NCBI GenBank assembly: GCA_015655125.1
Contig: JAATFP010000021.1
Coordinates: 62,001-126,000, forward strand
DNA: 64,000 nt
Reading direction: 5' to 3'
Source: Chitinophagales bacterium
GTDB taxonomy: Bacteria; Bacteroidota; Bacteroidia; Chitinophagales; Chitinophagaceae
Positions 8,751 through 15,950 of this stretch are shown here, piece by piece. A program made the position numbers and the translations under genes. Within the stretch, counting starts at the first letter, position 1. Each line of letters begins with the position of its first letter. Under the pieces are notes generated by a model that was not told where the DNA came from, did not search any database, and saw only the letters and a list, made by a program, of their open reading frames with translations.

Positions 8751-9542
8751 TTAAACGGTCGTGGCTAACCCCCCCCCATTTAATAAGCCAAGCAGTTCAT
8801 CGTGGATAACCCCATTGGTGGCGATGATTTGCGGTTGATGCGGGGAAAAAGGATTTCCGGAAAAATCTGTCACTTTTCCGCCGGCTTCTTCCACGATCAG
8901 AAAACCAGCGGCGCTGTCCCATGGCTGCAAGTGATGTTCGTAAAATCCATCAAACCTTCCTGCGGCAACCCAACACAGATCAATGGCTGCGCTGCCAAGC
9001 CTTCTTACGGCGACTCCGTTTCTGACCAGCTGTTCGAATATGCCCAGGGGTCCATTCGGCATATCATGGTATGTATATGGAAAACCGGTAACGAGGCAAC
9101 TTTTGATAACTTCTTCCTTTTTGCTTACAGCAATTTTCTTATCGTTCAGTGAGGCGCCAAAGCCATGTTGTGCAAAATAAAATTCGTTCATGAGGGGATT
9201 GTAAACGGCGCCCATGATTATTTTACCACCTTTTTCAATACCGATACTCACGCAACAGATTGGAATGCCGTTAGCAAAATTTACTGTGCCGTCAATCGGA
9301 TCGATGATCCACTTATATTCGCTGCCCGTAATGATCTCTCCGCTTTCTTCACTCAGGATAAAATGATCGGGGTAATCACTCTGAATTATTTCTATGATCG
9401 CCTTTTCTGCGGCATGATCCGCTTCCGTTACAAGGTTGTTTACACCCTCCTCCTTGTTCGATATTCTAAAATTGCCGTTGAAAAAATGAAGCAACTGTTC
9501 TGCCCCTGCGTTTACGGCATTGATGAGCGTGGTTTTTAACAT
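8751..9542 (-). CDS. suhB: Inositol monophosphatase family protein (SuhB-like)
   Basis: 263 residues. All signature motifs of the lithium-sensitive, Mg-dependent phosphatase family are present: LSEESGEI, the metal-binding WIIDPIDGTVNFANG, and the C-terminal WDSAAGFLIVEEAGG. Family members dephosphorylate inositol 1-phosphate and related sugar phosphates; bacterial SuhB also acts in rRNA transcription antitermination. The exact substrate cannot be fixed from sequence. The C-terminus is short and glycine-rich (NGGGLATTV), read through a run of nine cytosines at about 8769-8777 that could be prone to slippage. Its promoter is embedded in an AATCTGTG repeat (see 9547-9590). Confidence 0.9.
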   Translation of the reverse strand: MLKTTLINAVNAGAEQLLHFFNGNFRISNKEEGVNNLVTEADHAAEKAIIEIIQSDYPDHFILSEESGEIITGSEYKWIIDPIDGTVNFANGIPICCVSIGIEKGGKIIMGAVYNPLMNEFYFAQHGFGASLNDKKIAVSKKEEVIKSCLVTGFPYTYHDMPNGPLGIFEQLVRNGVAVRRLGSAAIDLCWVAAGRFDGFYEHHLQPWDSAAGFLIVEEAGGKVTDFSGNPFSPHQPQIIATNGVIHDELLGLLNGGGLATTV

Positions 9543-9546
9543 GCTG

Positions 9547-9590
9547 CAAAGATAGCCACAGATTATACAGATTTTCGCAGATTTTCATTC
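9547..9590 (-). promoter_or_regulatory. Repeat-embedded promoter of the IMPase gene
   Basis: On the minus strand the sequence reads AATCTGCGAAAATCTGTATA followed by AATCTGTGGC and then TATCTTTG (9554-9547), a perfect TAnnTTTG element. Only 4 nt (CAGC) separate it from the ATG at 9542. Because the -7 element ends a few bases before the transcription start in Bacteroidota, the mRNA would begin at or next to the start codon. No convincing -33 TTTG is visible inside the repeat. Confidence 0.6.
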
Positions 9591-9787
9591 CCCCCATGTA
9601 CTTTCTTATGCAATCCTTGTGTTGTACGAGGTAATCTTATGTTGCTTTAACAATAACTAACATGCAATTGCTTCCCTGCTCAACACTACAAATTGAAGAT
9701 CTGTCACATCGACAAAAATATCGACGTCATCCGCGAAATCTGCAGGAAATAATCGTCTTTTGTAAAACCAACAACCACGCCCATCAT

Positions 9788-11038
9788 TTGCAACTATCTA
9801 TTATCATAGTAAATTATAATGTAAAGTACTTCCTGGAGCAATGTCTTTATTCGGTGATAAATGCGTGTAAAAGTATTGAAGCAGAAATTTTTGTGGTGGA
9901 TAACAATTCCAGTGACGGTAGCGGAGAATATCTTGTATCAAAATTTCCGCAGGTAAAATTCAGGTGGAACACAGATAACCCCGGTTTTGGAAAAGCCAGC
10001 AACAGCGCGCTTTCCGAAGCCACCGGTGAACGGATACTGTTTTTAAACCCTGATACTATATTGCCGGAAGATTGCCTTGTGAAGTGCCTTGATTTTTTCC
10101 GCCTTCATCAGGATTGCGGCGCTTTGGGTGTACGAATGATCGACGGTAGCGGCCGCTTTTTGAAAGAAAGCAAACGATCCTTTCCTTCGGCAACGGCGTC
10201 GTTTTACAAGATCATCGGACTGGCAAAAATTTTTCCAACATCAAAAACGTTCGCCGCGTATTATGCCGGGCATTTACCGGAAGATAAAAATAATCCCACC
10301 GATGTGTTATCCGGCGCATTTATGATGCTGGATAAGCGAATGGCTGATGCGACAAAAGGGTTTGATGAAGATTTTTTCATGTATGCAGAAGACATCGACC
10401 TTAGTTTTCGTATTCAGAAAGAAGGAAAAAAGAATTACTATTTCGCGGATACCACGATCCTTCATTTTAAAGGAGAAAGCACGCAAAAATTATCTGCAGA
10501 TTATATCAAACATTTTTACGGTGCCATGGAACGCTTTGTGGCAAAGCATTACAGGAACCAGCAAATGAAATTATTTTTTACCGTTGCCGCGATAAAAGGA
10601 AATAAACTTTTCGCGTCACTCGTTCTTTCAATAAAAAAACTATTTTCAAAAAATAAAGGAATAGGAAGCAATCTTGCTACAGCGATCATTGCTTCGCAAC
10701 CGGATTTTGATGAAGTGATCCACCTTGTTAAATATGCAAAAATACCGGTGGCGATTACGGGAAGGATAACAGTTGATATTACCGACCAGGAAAATAATAT
10801 CGGGAATATCGCTGTAATAAGAACAATCGTTGCAGATAAAAAAATCGGGCAGATCGTTTTCTGTGAAGCAGCCATCAATAACAAAACAGCCATCGGGTTA
10901 ATCCAACAATTGCCGGCCACAACCAGTTTCTTATTTCATGCTTCCGGAAGCGGCAGCATTGTTGGCAGTAATGAAAAAAACACGCGTGGAATTTTTATCG
11001 CTAAAGAGCAGGCAATAAGCTGTAAAGAAACTGTGTGA
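9788..11038 (+). CDS. Family 2 glycosyltransferase with extra C-terminal domain
   Basis: Glycosyltransferase of the GT-A fold: LSIIIVNYN, FVVDNNSSDGSGEYL, NPGFGKASNSAL, LFLNPDTI (metal-binding Asp) and GAFMMLDKRMAD...FDEDFFMYAEDIDL are the standard motifs of rhamnosyl/N-acetylglucosaminyl-type transferases for surface polysaccharide. I place the start at the in-frame TTG (9788), giving 416 residues beginning two residues before LSIIIVNYN; the frame is open from an ATG at 9662, but those 42 codons cover an AATCTGCG-type repeat and look non-coding. After the catalytic domain (to about residue 265) there are ~130 further residues with alternating hydrophobic strands (IPVAITGRITVDI, IGQIVFCEAAI) that I do not recognise. 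It overlaps the next gene tail-to-tail by 38 bp. Confidence 0.85.
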   Translation: MQLSIIIVNYNVKYFLEQCLYSVINACKSIEAEIFVVDNNSSDGSGEYLVSKFPQVKFRWNTDNPGFGKASNSALSEATGERILFLNPDTILPEDCLVKCLDFFRLHQDCGALGVRMIDGSGRFLKESKRSFPSATASFYKIIGLAKIFPTSKTFAAYYAGHLPEDKNNPTDVLSGAFMMLDKRMADATKGFDEDFFMYAEDIDLSFRIQKEGKKNYYFADTTILHFKGESTQKLSADYIKHFYGAMERFVAKHYRNQQMKLFFTVAAIKGNKLFASLVLSIKKLFSKNKGIGSNLATAIIASQPDFDEVIHLVKYAKIPVAITGRITVDITDQENNIGNIAVIRTIVADKKIGQIVFCEAAINNKTAIGLIQQLPATTSFLFHASGSGSIVGSNEKNTRGIFIAKEQAISCKETV

Positions 11039-12128
11039 CTGTTTTTTCCAAACCATCATCATTTATTTCCGGGAAATCCGGAACGAAATTCTCCGCTTCT
11101 GACAGAACAGCCTTTAATAAAAATGACGATTGTGCGTTGGTAATAAACATCTTTTTTTTCGATAAAGACGCGGCAAGATATTCCTGTTCTGTTTGTCCGG
11201 GTGTGGCTACCAGGGCGGCTTTCTGTTTTAACGTCACAAGATCCATTATGCTGGAATAGCCGCTTCTGCAGATCACGATTTTTGACTGTGAAATAAGGTT
11301 TGATAATTCGTCAGCAGGAAGGTGGTTGAAAAATAAAATCCCGGGATGATACGTCACCGGAACATCGTTTTCCTTGGGTAAACCACGGACGATCGTAACT
11401 GATAATCTTTTTTCCAAAAGCAATCTTTCTGATTGCTTCACCAGTATCTCTTCGAAGATCGTTCGCTGCGGTTCCGGACCAGAGAGTACGCAAAGAATGT
11501 CGACCGTCTTTACTACATCATTTTTTTTAAATCTTGATAATGGGCCAAGGTATTTCACAGGAACAGCCGGCAACTTTTTAGGGTGCGATAAGATACCAGC
11601 AAGATTTTTTTCGCCGGCAGCATCAGGCACCCAGCATTCATCAAACCGGTTAATAAACCGGTAATGTATTTTTTGAGCGATCTTATTCAAAAAGGGATAG
11701 CCGGTTTCAATATGCAATTGGTGCGTGATGTAAATGCTCTTCACATTTTTATGTTGCAAACCGAACCTGTTATCGGAAATCACAGCATGTATCTTATAAG
11801 CTTCGATTGCCTTCGCGAGCCATTTTCTTTCATACCTTATCGTCTTCATGATCCGCGGTGCTTGTAGCAGCATTTTGGTAAGAAAAGTGCCTTTTTTGCC
11901 TGGATAGGCAATCTTATAGCCATTTAACGATAAAAAATTAAGGTTGGGGAACTCTTTTTGTAATATTTTTTTTGTTGCGCCATCGGCTGCTATAAATACA
12001 GAAACGTGATGTTTTAATAATATATGAATGATTGGAATACAACGGGTAGCATGGCCAAGCCCCCAATCGAGCGGAGCTATAATAACGCTGGGAAAAACCG
12101 GGCCGGTGTAAATATTTTCTTCATTCAT
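11001..12128 (-). CDS. MurG/GT-B-like glycosyltransferase
   Basis: 375 residues from the ATG at 12128; a TTG 12 bp upstream is the only alternative. The N-terminus VIIAPLDWGLGHATRCIPII is the glycine-rich GHATR motif typical of GT-B enzymes such as MurG and related monoglycosyltransferases. The C-terminal nucleotide-sugar domain contains KIVICRSGYSSIMDLVTLKQKAAL, VATPGQTEQEYLA, which matches the donor-binding region of that superfamily. It likely adds a sugar to a lipid or surface glycan, but it is not MurG itself, which lies in the division cluster. Its last 38 bp overlap the end of the family 2 glycosyltransferase on the opposite strand. Confidence 0.8.
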   Translation of the reverse strand: MNEENIYTGPVFPSVIIAPLDWGLGHATRCIPIIHILLKHHVSVFIAADGATKKILQKEFPNLNFLSLNGYKIAYPGKKGTFLTKMLLQAPRIMKTIRYERKWLAKAIEAYKIHAVISDNRFGLQHKNVKSIYITHQLHIETGYPFLNKIAQKIHYRFINRFDECWVPDAAGEKNLAGILSHPKKLPAVPVKYLGPLSRFKKNDVVKTVDILCVLSGPEPQRTIFEEILVKQSERLLLEKRLSVTIVRGLPKENDVPVTYHPGILFFNHLPADELSNLISQSKIVICRSGYSSIMDLVTLKQKAALVATPGQTEQEYLAASLSKKKMFITNAQSSFLLKAVLSEAENFVPDFPEINDDGLEKTVTQFLYSLLPAL

Positions 12129-12180
12129 TAAGCGGTACAATATTTATTTGTGAAAATAGTTTAAATTGTAACGAGTTTAT

Positions 12181-12324
12181 ATGCAAAAATTGATAAAAAT
12201 ATCATCGTTGCTGGTGATTCTGGCTGTTTTGATCGCGAGCTGTTCCTCTACCCGAAATGGGTACTCATCGAAAGGTGGAAGGGGTTGCGGCTGCGAAAGC
12301 AAGCGAGGAATGGTGGGTTATTAA
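12181..12324 (+). CDS. Very small lipoprotein (47 aa)
   Basis: A 47-codon frame with a convincing lipoprotein signal: MQKLIKISSLLVILAVLIAS followed by Cys21 and a short tail rich in Ser, Gly and Lys (STRNGYSSKGGRGCGCESK). It carries two more cysteines as a CGC motif. Such tiny lipoproteins are common in Bacteroidota and are usually missed by gene finders because of their length. It ends 20 bp before the next plus-strand gene, suggesting one transcript. Function unknown. Confidence 0.7.
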   Translation: MQKLIKISSLLVILAVLIASCSSTRNGYSSKGGRGCGCESKRGMVGY

Positions 12325-12344
12325 GCAACAATTAATTTGTATTA

Positions 12345-12593
12345 ATGAACAAATCCAATCGTGATTTACTAGTGATGTTCAAGCAGGAATTAATGACGCC
12401 TCAGGCTATGGAGCATGAGGTATCGTTGCTGCATGAAATGTTGTTTATGGTAGAACGCCTGGATAATTTCGTAAAAGCCCACGAAATAATCGACCTCAAC
12501 AAATACAAGATCATCAGCCAGTCTATTGCTATCAAGAACATCATCCGTCAGCAAAAAGACAAACCGTTTGTATTTCTAAACAATAAGAATTAA
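12345..12593 (+). CDS. Small conserved hypothetical protein
   Basis: 82 residues, hydrophilic and mostly helical, with no signal peptide or membrane segment, so probably cytoplasmic. Hydrophobic positions spaced through FKQELMTPQAMEHEVSLLHE suggest a helical bundle. No family recognised. It follows the 47-aa lipoprotein by 20 bp and its stop codon abuts the convergent aminotransferase stop without overlap. Confidence 0.65.
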   Translation: MNKSNRDLLVMFKQELMTPQAMEHEVSLLHEMLFMVERLDNFVKAHEIIDLNKYKIISQSIAIKNIIRQQKDKPFVFLNNKN

Positions 12594-13859
12594 TCAACTG
12601 AGCTTCGAAAGCGCATTGCGCAATTTTTCAATCACCACCGGAATATCTTCTTTTTTACAACAGCCCACACTTAGTCTGTACCAGCTGCTTTCCTTGCCCG
12701 CGCCAAAATATCCAAAAGGAACAAGTGCAAGCTTTGCTTCGTTTAAAATATAGGCCGTTACTGCTTCCTGGTTGGCGATAACTGTTCCCTCGGTAGTTTT
12801 TTTGCCTGCCAGGTCTATTTGTACCGTAAGATAGATTGCCGCCTGCGGGGCAATGGCATCTACGGCAAAACCTTCTTTTTTCAATTGTAAAAAACCCTCC
12901 GCCAGATTGGTGAGCCTGTAAGAGATTTCTTTTTTGAATTGGGTGAAGTAAGTTGACAGCGCTTCTTTTTGTGTAAGGAACTTTGCCACAGCTTTTTGTT
13001 CTGCCATGGGCGCCCATGCGCCCACATGGCTATTGATGCCGCGCATCTTAACGATCACTTCTGCCGGACCCATCGACCAACCCACCCTAACGCCGGTTGC
13101 TGCGAATGCTTTGCTGATGCCGTCGATGAAGATGGTATAATTCTTCATTTCCGGGCGCAACGTTACCGGATTGTGGTGAATCGTATTTCCGAAAGTTAAT
13201 GTCCAGTAGATCTGGTCGTACATCAGGTATAATTTCTTTTCGCCTTCGCTGCGGGTTTTGTTTTCTTCGATCACCATGTCGCAGATAGCTTCCAGTTCTT
13301 CTCTTGTAAAAGTTGTACCGGTTGGATTAAGCGGTGAGCAAACAGCAATAAGCGAAGCGCCTTTGATGTGTGGCTTTATCTGCGCAGCCGTCGGCATAAA
13401 ATTATTTTCACGGGAAGCTTCGATCACAACATGCTCCCCCTCGTTAAAGTGAACGTAATGGTTATTGTTCCAGCTTGGCACGGGATAGATCACTTTATCG
13501 CCTTTATCAACAATAGCGCGAAATGCAGAATAGATAAGCGGACGGCCACCTGCGGCGATCAATATTTCCTGCGGTGTGTAATCCAGGTTTTCGTTTTCTT
13601 TCAAAAATTCGGCAACGGATTTACGCAGGTCCGGTTCGCCTTCGGAAGCCGGGTAAGTTGTATAGCCGCTTTTGTAGGCTTCCACAATCTCCTGTTGTAA
13701 TTGAGCCGGAATAGGAAACACGGAAGAGTCAAAATCACCGATAGTATAGTTATATATATGATCCCCGTTCTTTATTTTTTCTTTTACAGCAGCACCCAGG
13801 CGTACAATTTCGGAACCGATCAATGTTTCAGCGAGGCGACTGAGTTTAAGTGAACCCAT
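12594..13859 (-). CDS. PLP-dependent aminotransferase, class I/II
   Basis: 421 residues of fold-type I aminotransferase. The substrate-binding and cofactor motifs are intact: SPLNPTGTTF (NPTG at 178-181), YDQIYW with the cofactor-ring Asp near 215, and FIDGISKAFAATGVRVGW, where K250 forms the Schiff base with pyridoxal phosphate and the following Arg contacts phosphate. Sequence style resembles aspartate aminotransferases of the subgroup Ib. The amino acid specificity cannot be read from the sequence. It is transcribed from a well-formed promoter (13891-13921) in the gap before adk. Confidence 0.88.
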   Translation of the reverse strand: MGSLKLSRLAETLIGSEIVRLGAAVKEKIKNGDHIYNYTIGDFDSSVFPIPAQLQQEIVEAYKSGYTTYPASEGEPDLRKSVAEFLKENENLDYTPQEILIAAGGRPLIYSAFRAIVDKGDKVIYPVPSWNNNHYVHFNEGEHVVIEASRENNFMPTAAQIKPHIKGASLIAVCSPLNPTGTTFTREELEAICDMVIEENKTRSEGEKKLYLMYDQIYWTLTFGNTIHHNPVTLRPEMKNYTIFIDGISKAFAATGVRVGWSMGPAEVIVKMRGINSHVGAWAPMAEQKAVAKFLTQKEALSTYFTQFKKEISYRLTNLAEGFLQLKKEGFAVDAIAPQAAIYLTVQIDLAGKKTTEGTVIANQEAVTAYILNEAKLALVPFGYFGAGKESSWYRLSVGCCKKEDIPVVIEKLRNALSKLS

Positions 13860-13890
13860 AATTCGAATTTTAGATTTTTGCGAGATGGCG

Positions 13891-13921
13891 CAAAAGTAAA
13901 TCTAAAAATTCAAGGCTCAAA
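13891..13921 (-). promoter_or_regulatory. Promoter of the aminotransferase gene
   Basis: Read on the minus strand: TTTG (13921-13918), 19-nt spacer, then TACTTTTG (13898-13891). This is an exact fit to the Bacteroidota primary promoter consensus TTTG-N19-TAnnTTTG. The ATG is 32 nt beyond the -7 element. Confidence 0.75.
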
Positions 13922-14087
13922 GTTCAAGGTTGGCGCCTCAGGCTTTGAACCTTAATGTTTGGGCATCGTATTTCTTGCAAAAATTGACTTGTCACAATCG
14001 CCGCTGAATATTATATTTACCAAAAGTAGATTTTTCAGGTAGTTGCCGCCATAATAGCTAAAAGCGTGTACTTTAAAAATGCTTGGT

Positions 14088-14095
14088 TACATTTG
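14088..14095 (+). promoter_or_regulatory. Putative -7 element of adk
   Basis: TACATTTG matches TAnnTTTG and lies 56 nt before the adk ATG. No clear -33 element is seen at the right distance. Confidence 0.5.
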
Positions 14096-14151
14096 CATCA
14101 AACTGACTGATCACGGATTTTGTTCACCCACAACAAGTTTACTGAGAAACT

Positions 14152-14730
14152 ATGTTCAATCTAATACTCTTTGGCCCTCCGGGCAGTGGAAAAGGTACGC
14201 AAAGCGAAAAGCTGATTGCCAGATATGGTCTTAAACATTTGAGTACCGGCGATCTGTTGAGATCGGAAATCAGCAGGCAAACATCTTTGGGCCAGGCGGC
14301 GAAAAACTTCATGGATAAGGGCGAACTCGTTCCGGACGAAGTTGTAATCGGAATGATCAGCTCTTCATTGGATGAAAATCCTGGTGTGGCGGGCTTTCTC
14401 TTTGACGGCTTTCCTCGCACTTCTGCACAGGCCGAAGCGTTGGATAAATTGCTACAATTAAAAAAAGAATCCATCGGTGTAATGCTTGCGCTTCATGTAA
14501 CCGAGGAAGAACTGGTTAAGCGGTTATTGAAAAGAGGCGAAACCAGCGGCCGAAGCGACGATAACAATGAGAATGTGATCCGCAACCGCATCATCGAATA
14601 TCAGAATAAAACAGCTGCCGTGGCGGATTATTACCAACAATTCAATAAAGTAGTGATGGTGGAAGGCGAAGGCACAATCGAAGAGATCTTCAATGACCTT
14701 TGTGCCGAAATAGACAAAAGGATAAAATGA
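14152..14730 (+). CDS. adk: Adenylate kinase
   Basis: 192 residues. Walker A FGPPGSGKGTQSEKL (8-16 core), the AMP-binding HLSTGDLLRSEIS, GFLFDGFPRT and the LID-region RGETSGRSDDNNENVIRNR identify adenylate kinase, which interconverts ATP+AMP and 2 ADP. It is the short form: the LID is only a brief loop and has no Cys4 zinc finger. A strong terminator follows. The gene ahead on the same strand is far away, so it is probably monocistronic. Confidence 0.96.
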   Translation: MFNLILFGPPGSGKGTQSEKLIARYGLKHLSTGDLLRSEISRQTSLGQAAKNFMDKGELVPDEVVIGMISSSLDENPGVAGFLFDGFPRTSAQAEALDKLLQLKKESIGVMLALHVTEEELVKRLLKRGETSGRSDDNNENVIRNRIIEYQNKTAAVADYYQQFNKVVMVEGEGTIEEIFNDLCAEIDKRIK

Positions 14731-14741
14731 TCACTCATACG

Positions 14742-14766
14742 AAAAGCAGGCCCGGCCTGCTTTTTT
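14742..14766 (+). terminator. Rho-independent terminator after adk
   Basis: AAAAGCAGGCC pairs with GGCCTGCTTTT around a minimal loop, followed by six Ts. It starts 12 nt past the adk stop codon. The next gene on the plus strand begins just 12 nt after the T-run. Confidence 0.85.
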
Positions 14767-14778
14767 AATTTTTGCCAC

Positions 14779-15252
14779 ATGAACGAACAGCTTGCTTTTT
14801 TGCGGGAAGGGCAATTTTTATTGCTTGAAAAACTGGCGCCCGACACGCCGGCAAACTGGGGTGTAATGAACGCGCAACAAATGACGGAGCATGTTCGCGA
14901 CTTCTTCAATATTTCCAGCGAAAAAGTGAAAATGGAACTACTTACACCGCAAGAGCATCTTCCAAAATACATCGAGTTTTTGTATAGCGACAAAGCGTTT
15001 CGCGAAAACACCAAGGCTCCGGAATCCATATTAGGAAAGGAAGGATTGCCATTGCGTCAGCCGGATCTGGCTACCGCCAAAGCAAAGCTGAACGACTCAG
15101 TAAATGATTTTATTGATTATTTTAAAAATGATCCAGAAATAAAAACCATGCATCCGGTTTTCGGCCCACTCAATTTTGAACAATGGGTTCGGCTACACCA
15201 TAAGCATGTGATGCACCATTTAAGGCAGTTTGGATTGGTGGAGCGAAGATAA
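14779..15252 (+). CDS. DUF1569/DinB-like metal-binding protein
   Basis: 157 residues, soluble. The pattern WGVMNAQQMTEHV near residue 30 and the terminal FEQWVRLHHKHVMHHLRQFGL match the DinB/DUF1569 four-helix fold, whose three histidines bind a metal; here H38 and the C-terminal histidine pair are likely ligands. Many relatives are thiol transferases or unassigned stress proteins. It begins directly after the adk terminator. TTTTTG lies 4 nt before the ATG, a near-match to the promoter spacing seen at three other genes, but the first base of the -7 element is not T. Confidence 0.75.
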   Translation: MNEQLAFLREGQFLLLEKLAPDTPANWGVMNAQQMTEHVRDFFNISSEKVKMELLTPQEHLPKYIEFLYSDKAFRENTKAPESILGKEGLPLRQPDLATAKAKLNDSVNDFIDYFKNDPEIKTMHPVFGPLNFEQWVRLHHKHVMHHLRQFGLVERR

Positions 15253-15613
15253 ATAAAGTGACTTGAAAACCTGTTTTTATTTAGCCATTCAACGATATCA
15301 TCAAACTTATATTGCCTGTATAAATAGAGATTATTAAAGAGGAAAGAAGTTCATTATTATCGGTGATATAATAACATTGCCTTGTTTTAAACATCCGCAT
15401 CAGACACGTTAATACTCTTGAGATTTTCAAGACGGGTTAAAATCTCCCTTACGGCGCTTTCACTTTTCTCGTTTACAAAAAACCCAGGTCATCCTCACTG
15501 GTTAACATCGTAATTCAAGGGCCTCTCAATAATAAAATGTTAGCTGATCTTCAAAAGTTTTGAAGATTTCACCATTGGGGTTGATTATTCGCCGAACGCG
15601 CACAAATACGTTC
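15253..15613. other. 361-bp intergenic stretch
   Basis: No intact gene. On the minus strand two short open stretches with protein-like composition occur in different frames (see 15387-15612). The plus-strand part next to the DinB-like gene is AT-rich and shows nothing I can name. Confidence 0.5.
15387..15612 (-). pseudogene. Possible decayed coding remnant
   Basis: On the minus strand, 15612-15526 reads VRRIINPNGEIFKTFEDQL and so on to a stop; a different frame then continues IIERPLNYDVNQ, meets two stops, and resumes as FFVNEKSESAVREILTRL and ends at a TAA at 15387. The pieces look like coding sequence rather than random translation, which suggests a gene broken by a frameshift and stops. 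No family recognised and the signal is weak. Confidence 0.22.
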
Positions 15614-15829
15614 CTATTTTCCACACTCCCCTTCCGTCCAGCTTTTCACGCCTGCACACTTTGCTACGCCCGCGTTGCTGTATGTTTTTCCATCGCAGCC
15701 GCATACCGGCTTGTATTCCATCGTTGTCATGCAATCTTTGATTGCTTCGCCTTTGCAGGCATTATCGGATTTTGTGGTTTTGCAGGAAACCGCGGCAAAT
15801 GTGATGATGGAGATGAATAAATATTTCAT
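15614..15829 (-). CDS. Kazal-type protease-inhibitor lipoprotein
   Basis: 71 residues. The N-terminus MKYLFISIITFAAVSC is a lipoprotein signal with Cys16. The mature part is one Kazal-like domain: CMTTMEYKPVCGCDGKTYSN followed by two more cysteines (KCAGVKSWTEGEC), giving the PVCGCDGKTYSN core typical of the family. Kazal domains inhibit serine proteases by inserting a loop into the active site; in bacteria they are small surface proteins of unproven target. It is isolated, with no operon partner. Confidence 0.85.
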   Translation of the reverse strand: MKYLFISIITFAAVSCKTTKSDNACKGEAIKDCMTTMEYKPVCGCDGKTYSNAGVAKCAGVKSWTEGECGK

Positions 15830-15924
15830 AAGGGAAAATTTAATGATAAATAAAACCAGACAGGCTTTATAAATGTATAATGCTAAGCGATCTAATATAA
15901 AACTACAGTTTTCTTTTCATTCCT

Positions 15925-15932
15925 TAGCTTTG
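15925..15932 (+). promoter_or_regulatory. Putative -7 element of paaZ-like gene
   Basis: TAGCTTTG, 18 nt before the chosen ATG at 15951. Its position downstream of the longer reading-frame start (15873) supports the shorter protein. No clear -33 element. Confidence 0.5.
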
Positions 15933-15950
15933 TCGATACAATTGGCCAAT

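Noticed and set aside
9662-9787. N-terminal extension of the family 2 glycosyltransferase
   Set aside because: Crosses an AATCTGCG-type repeat and lacks glycosyltransferase character; kept only as an alternative start.
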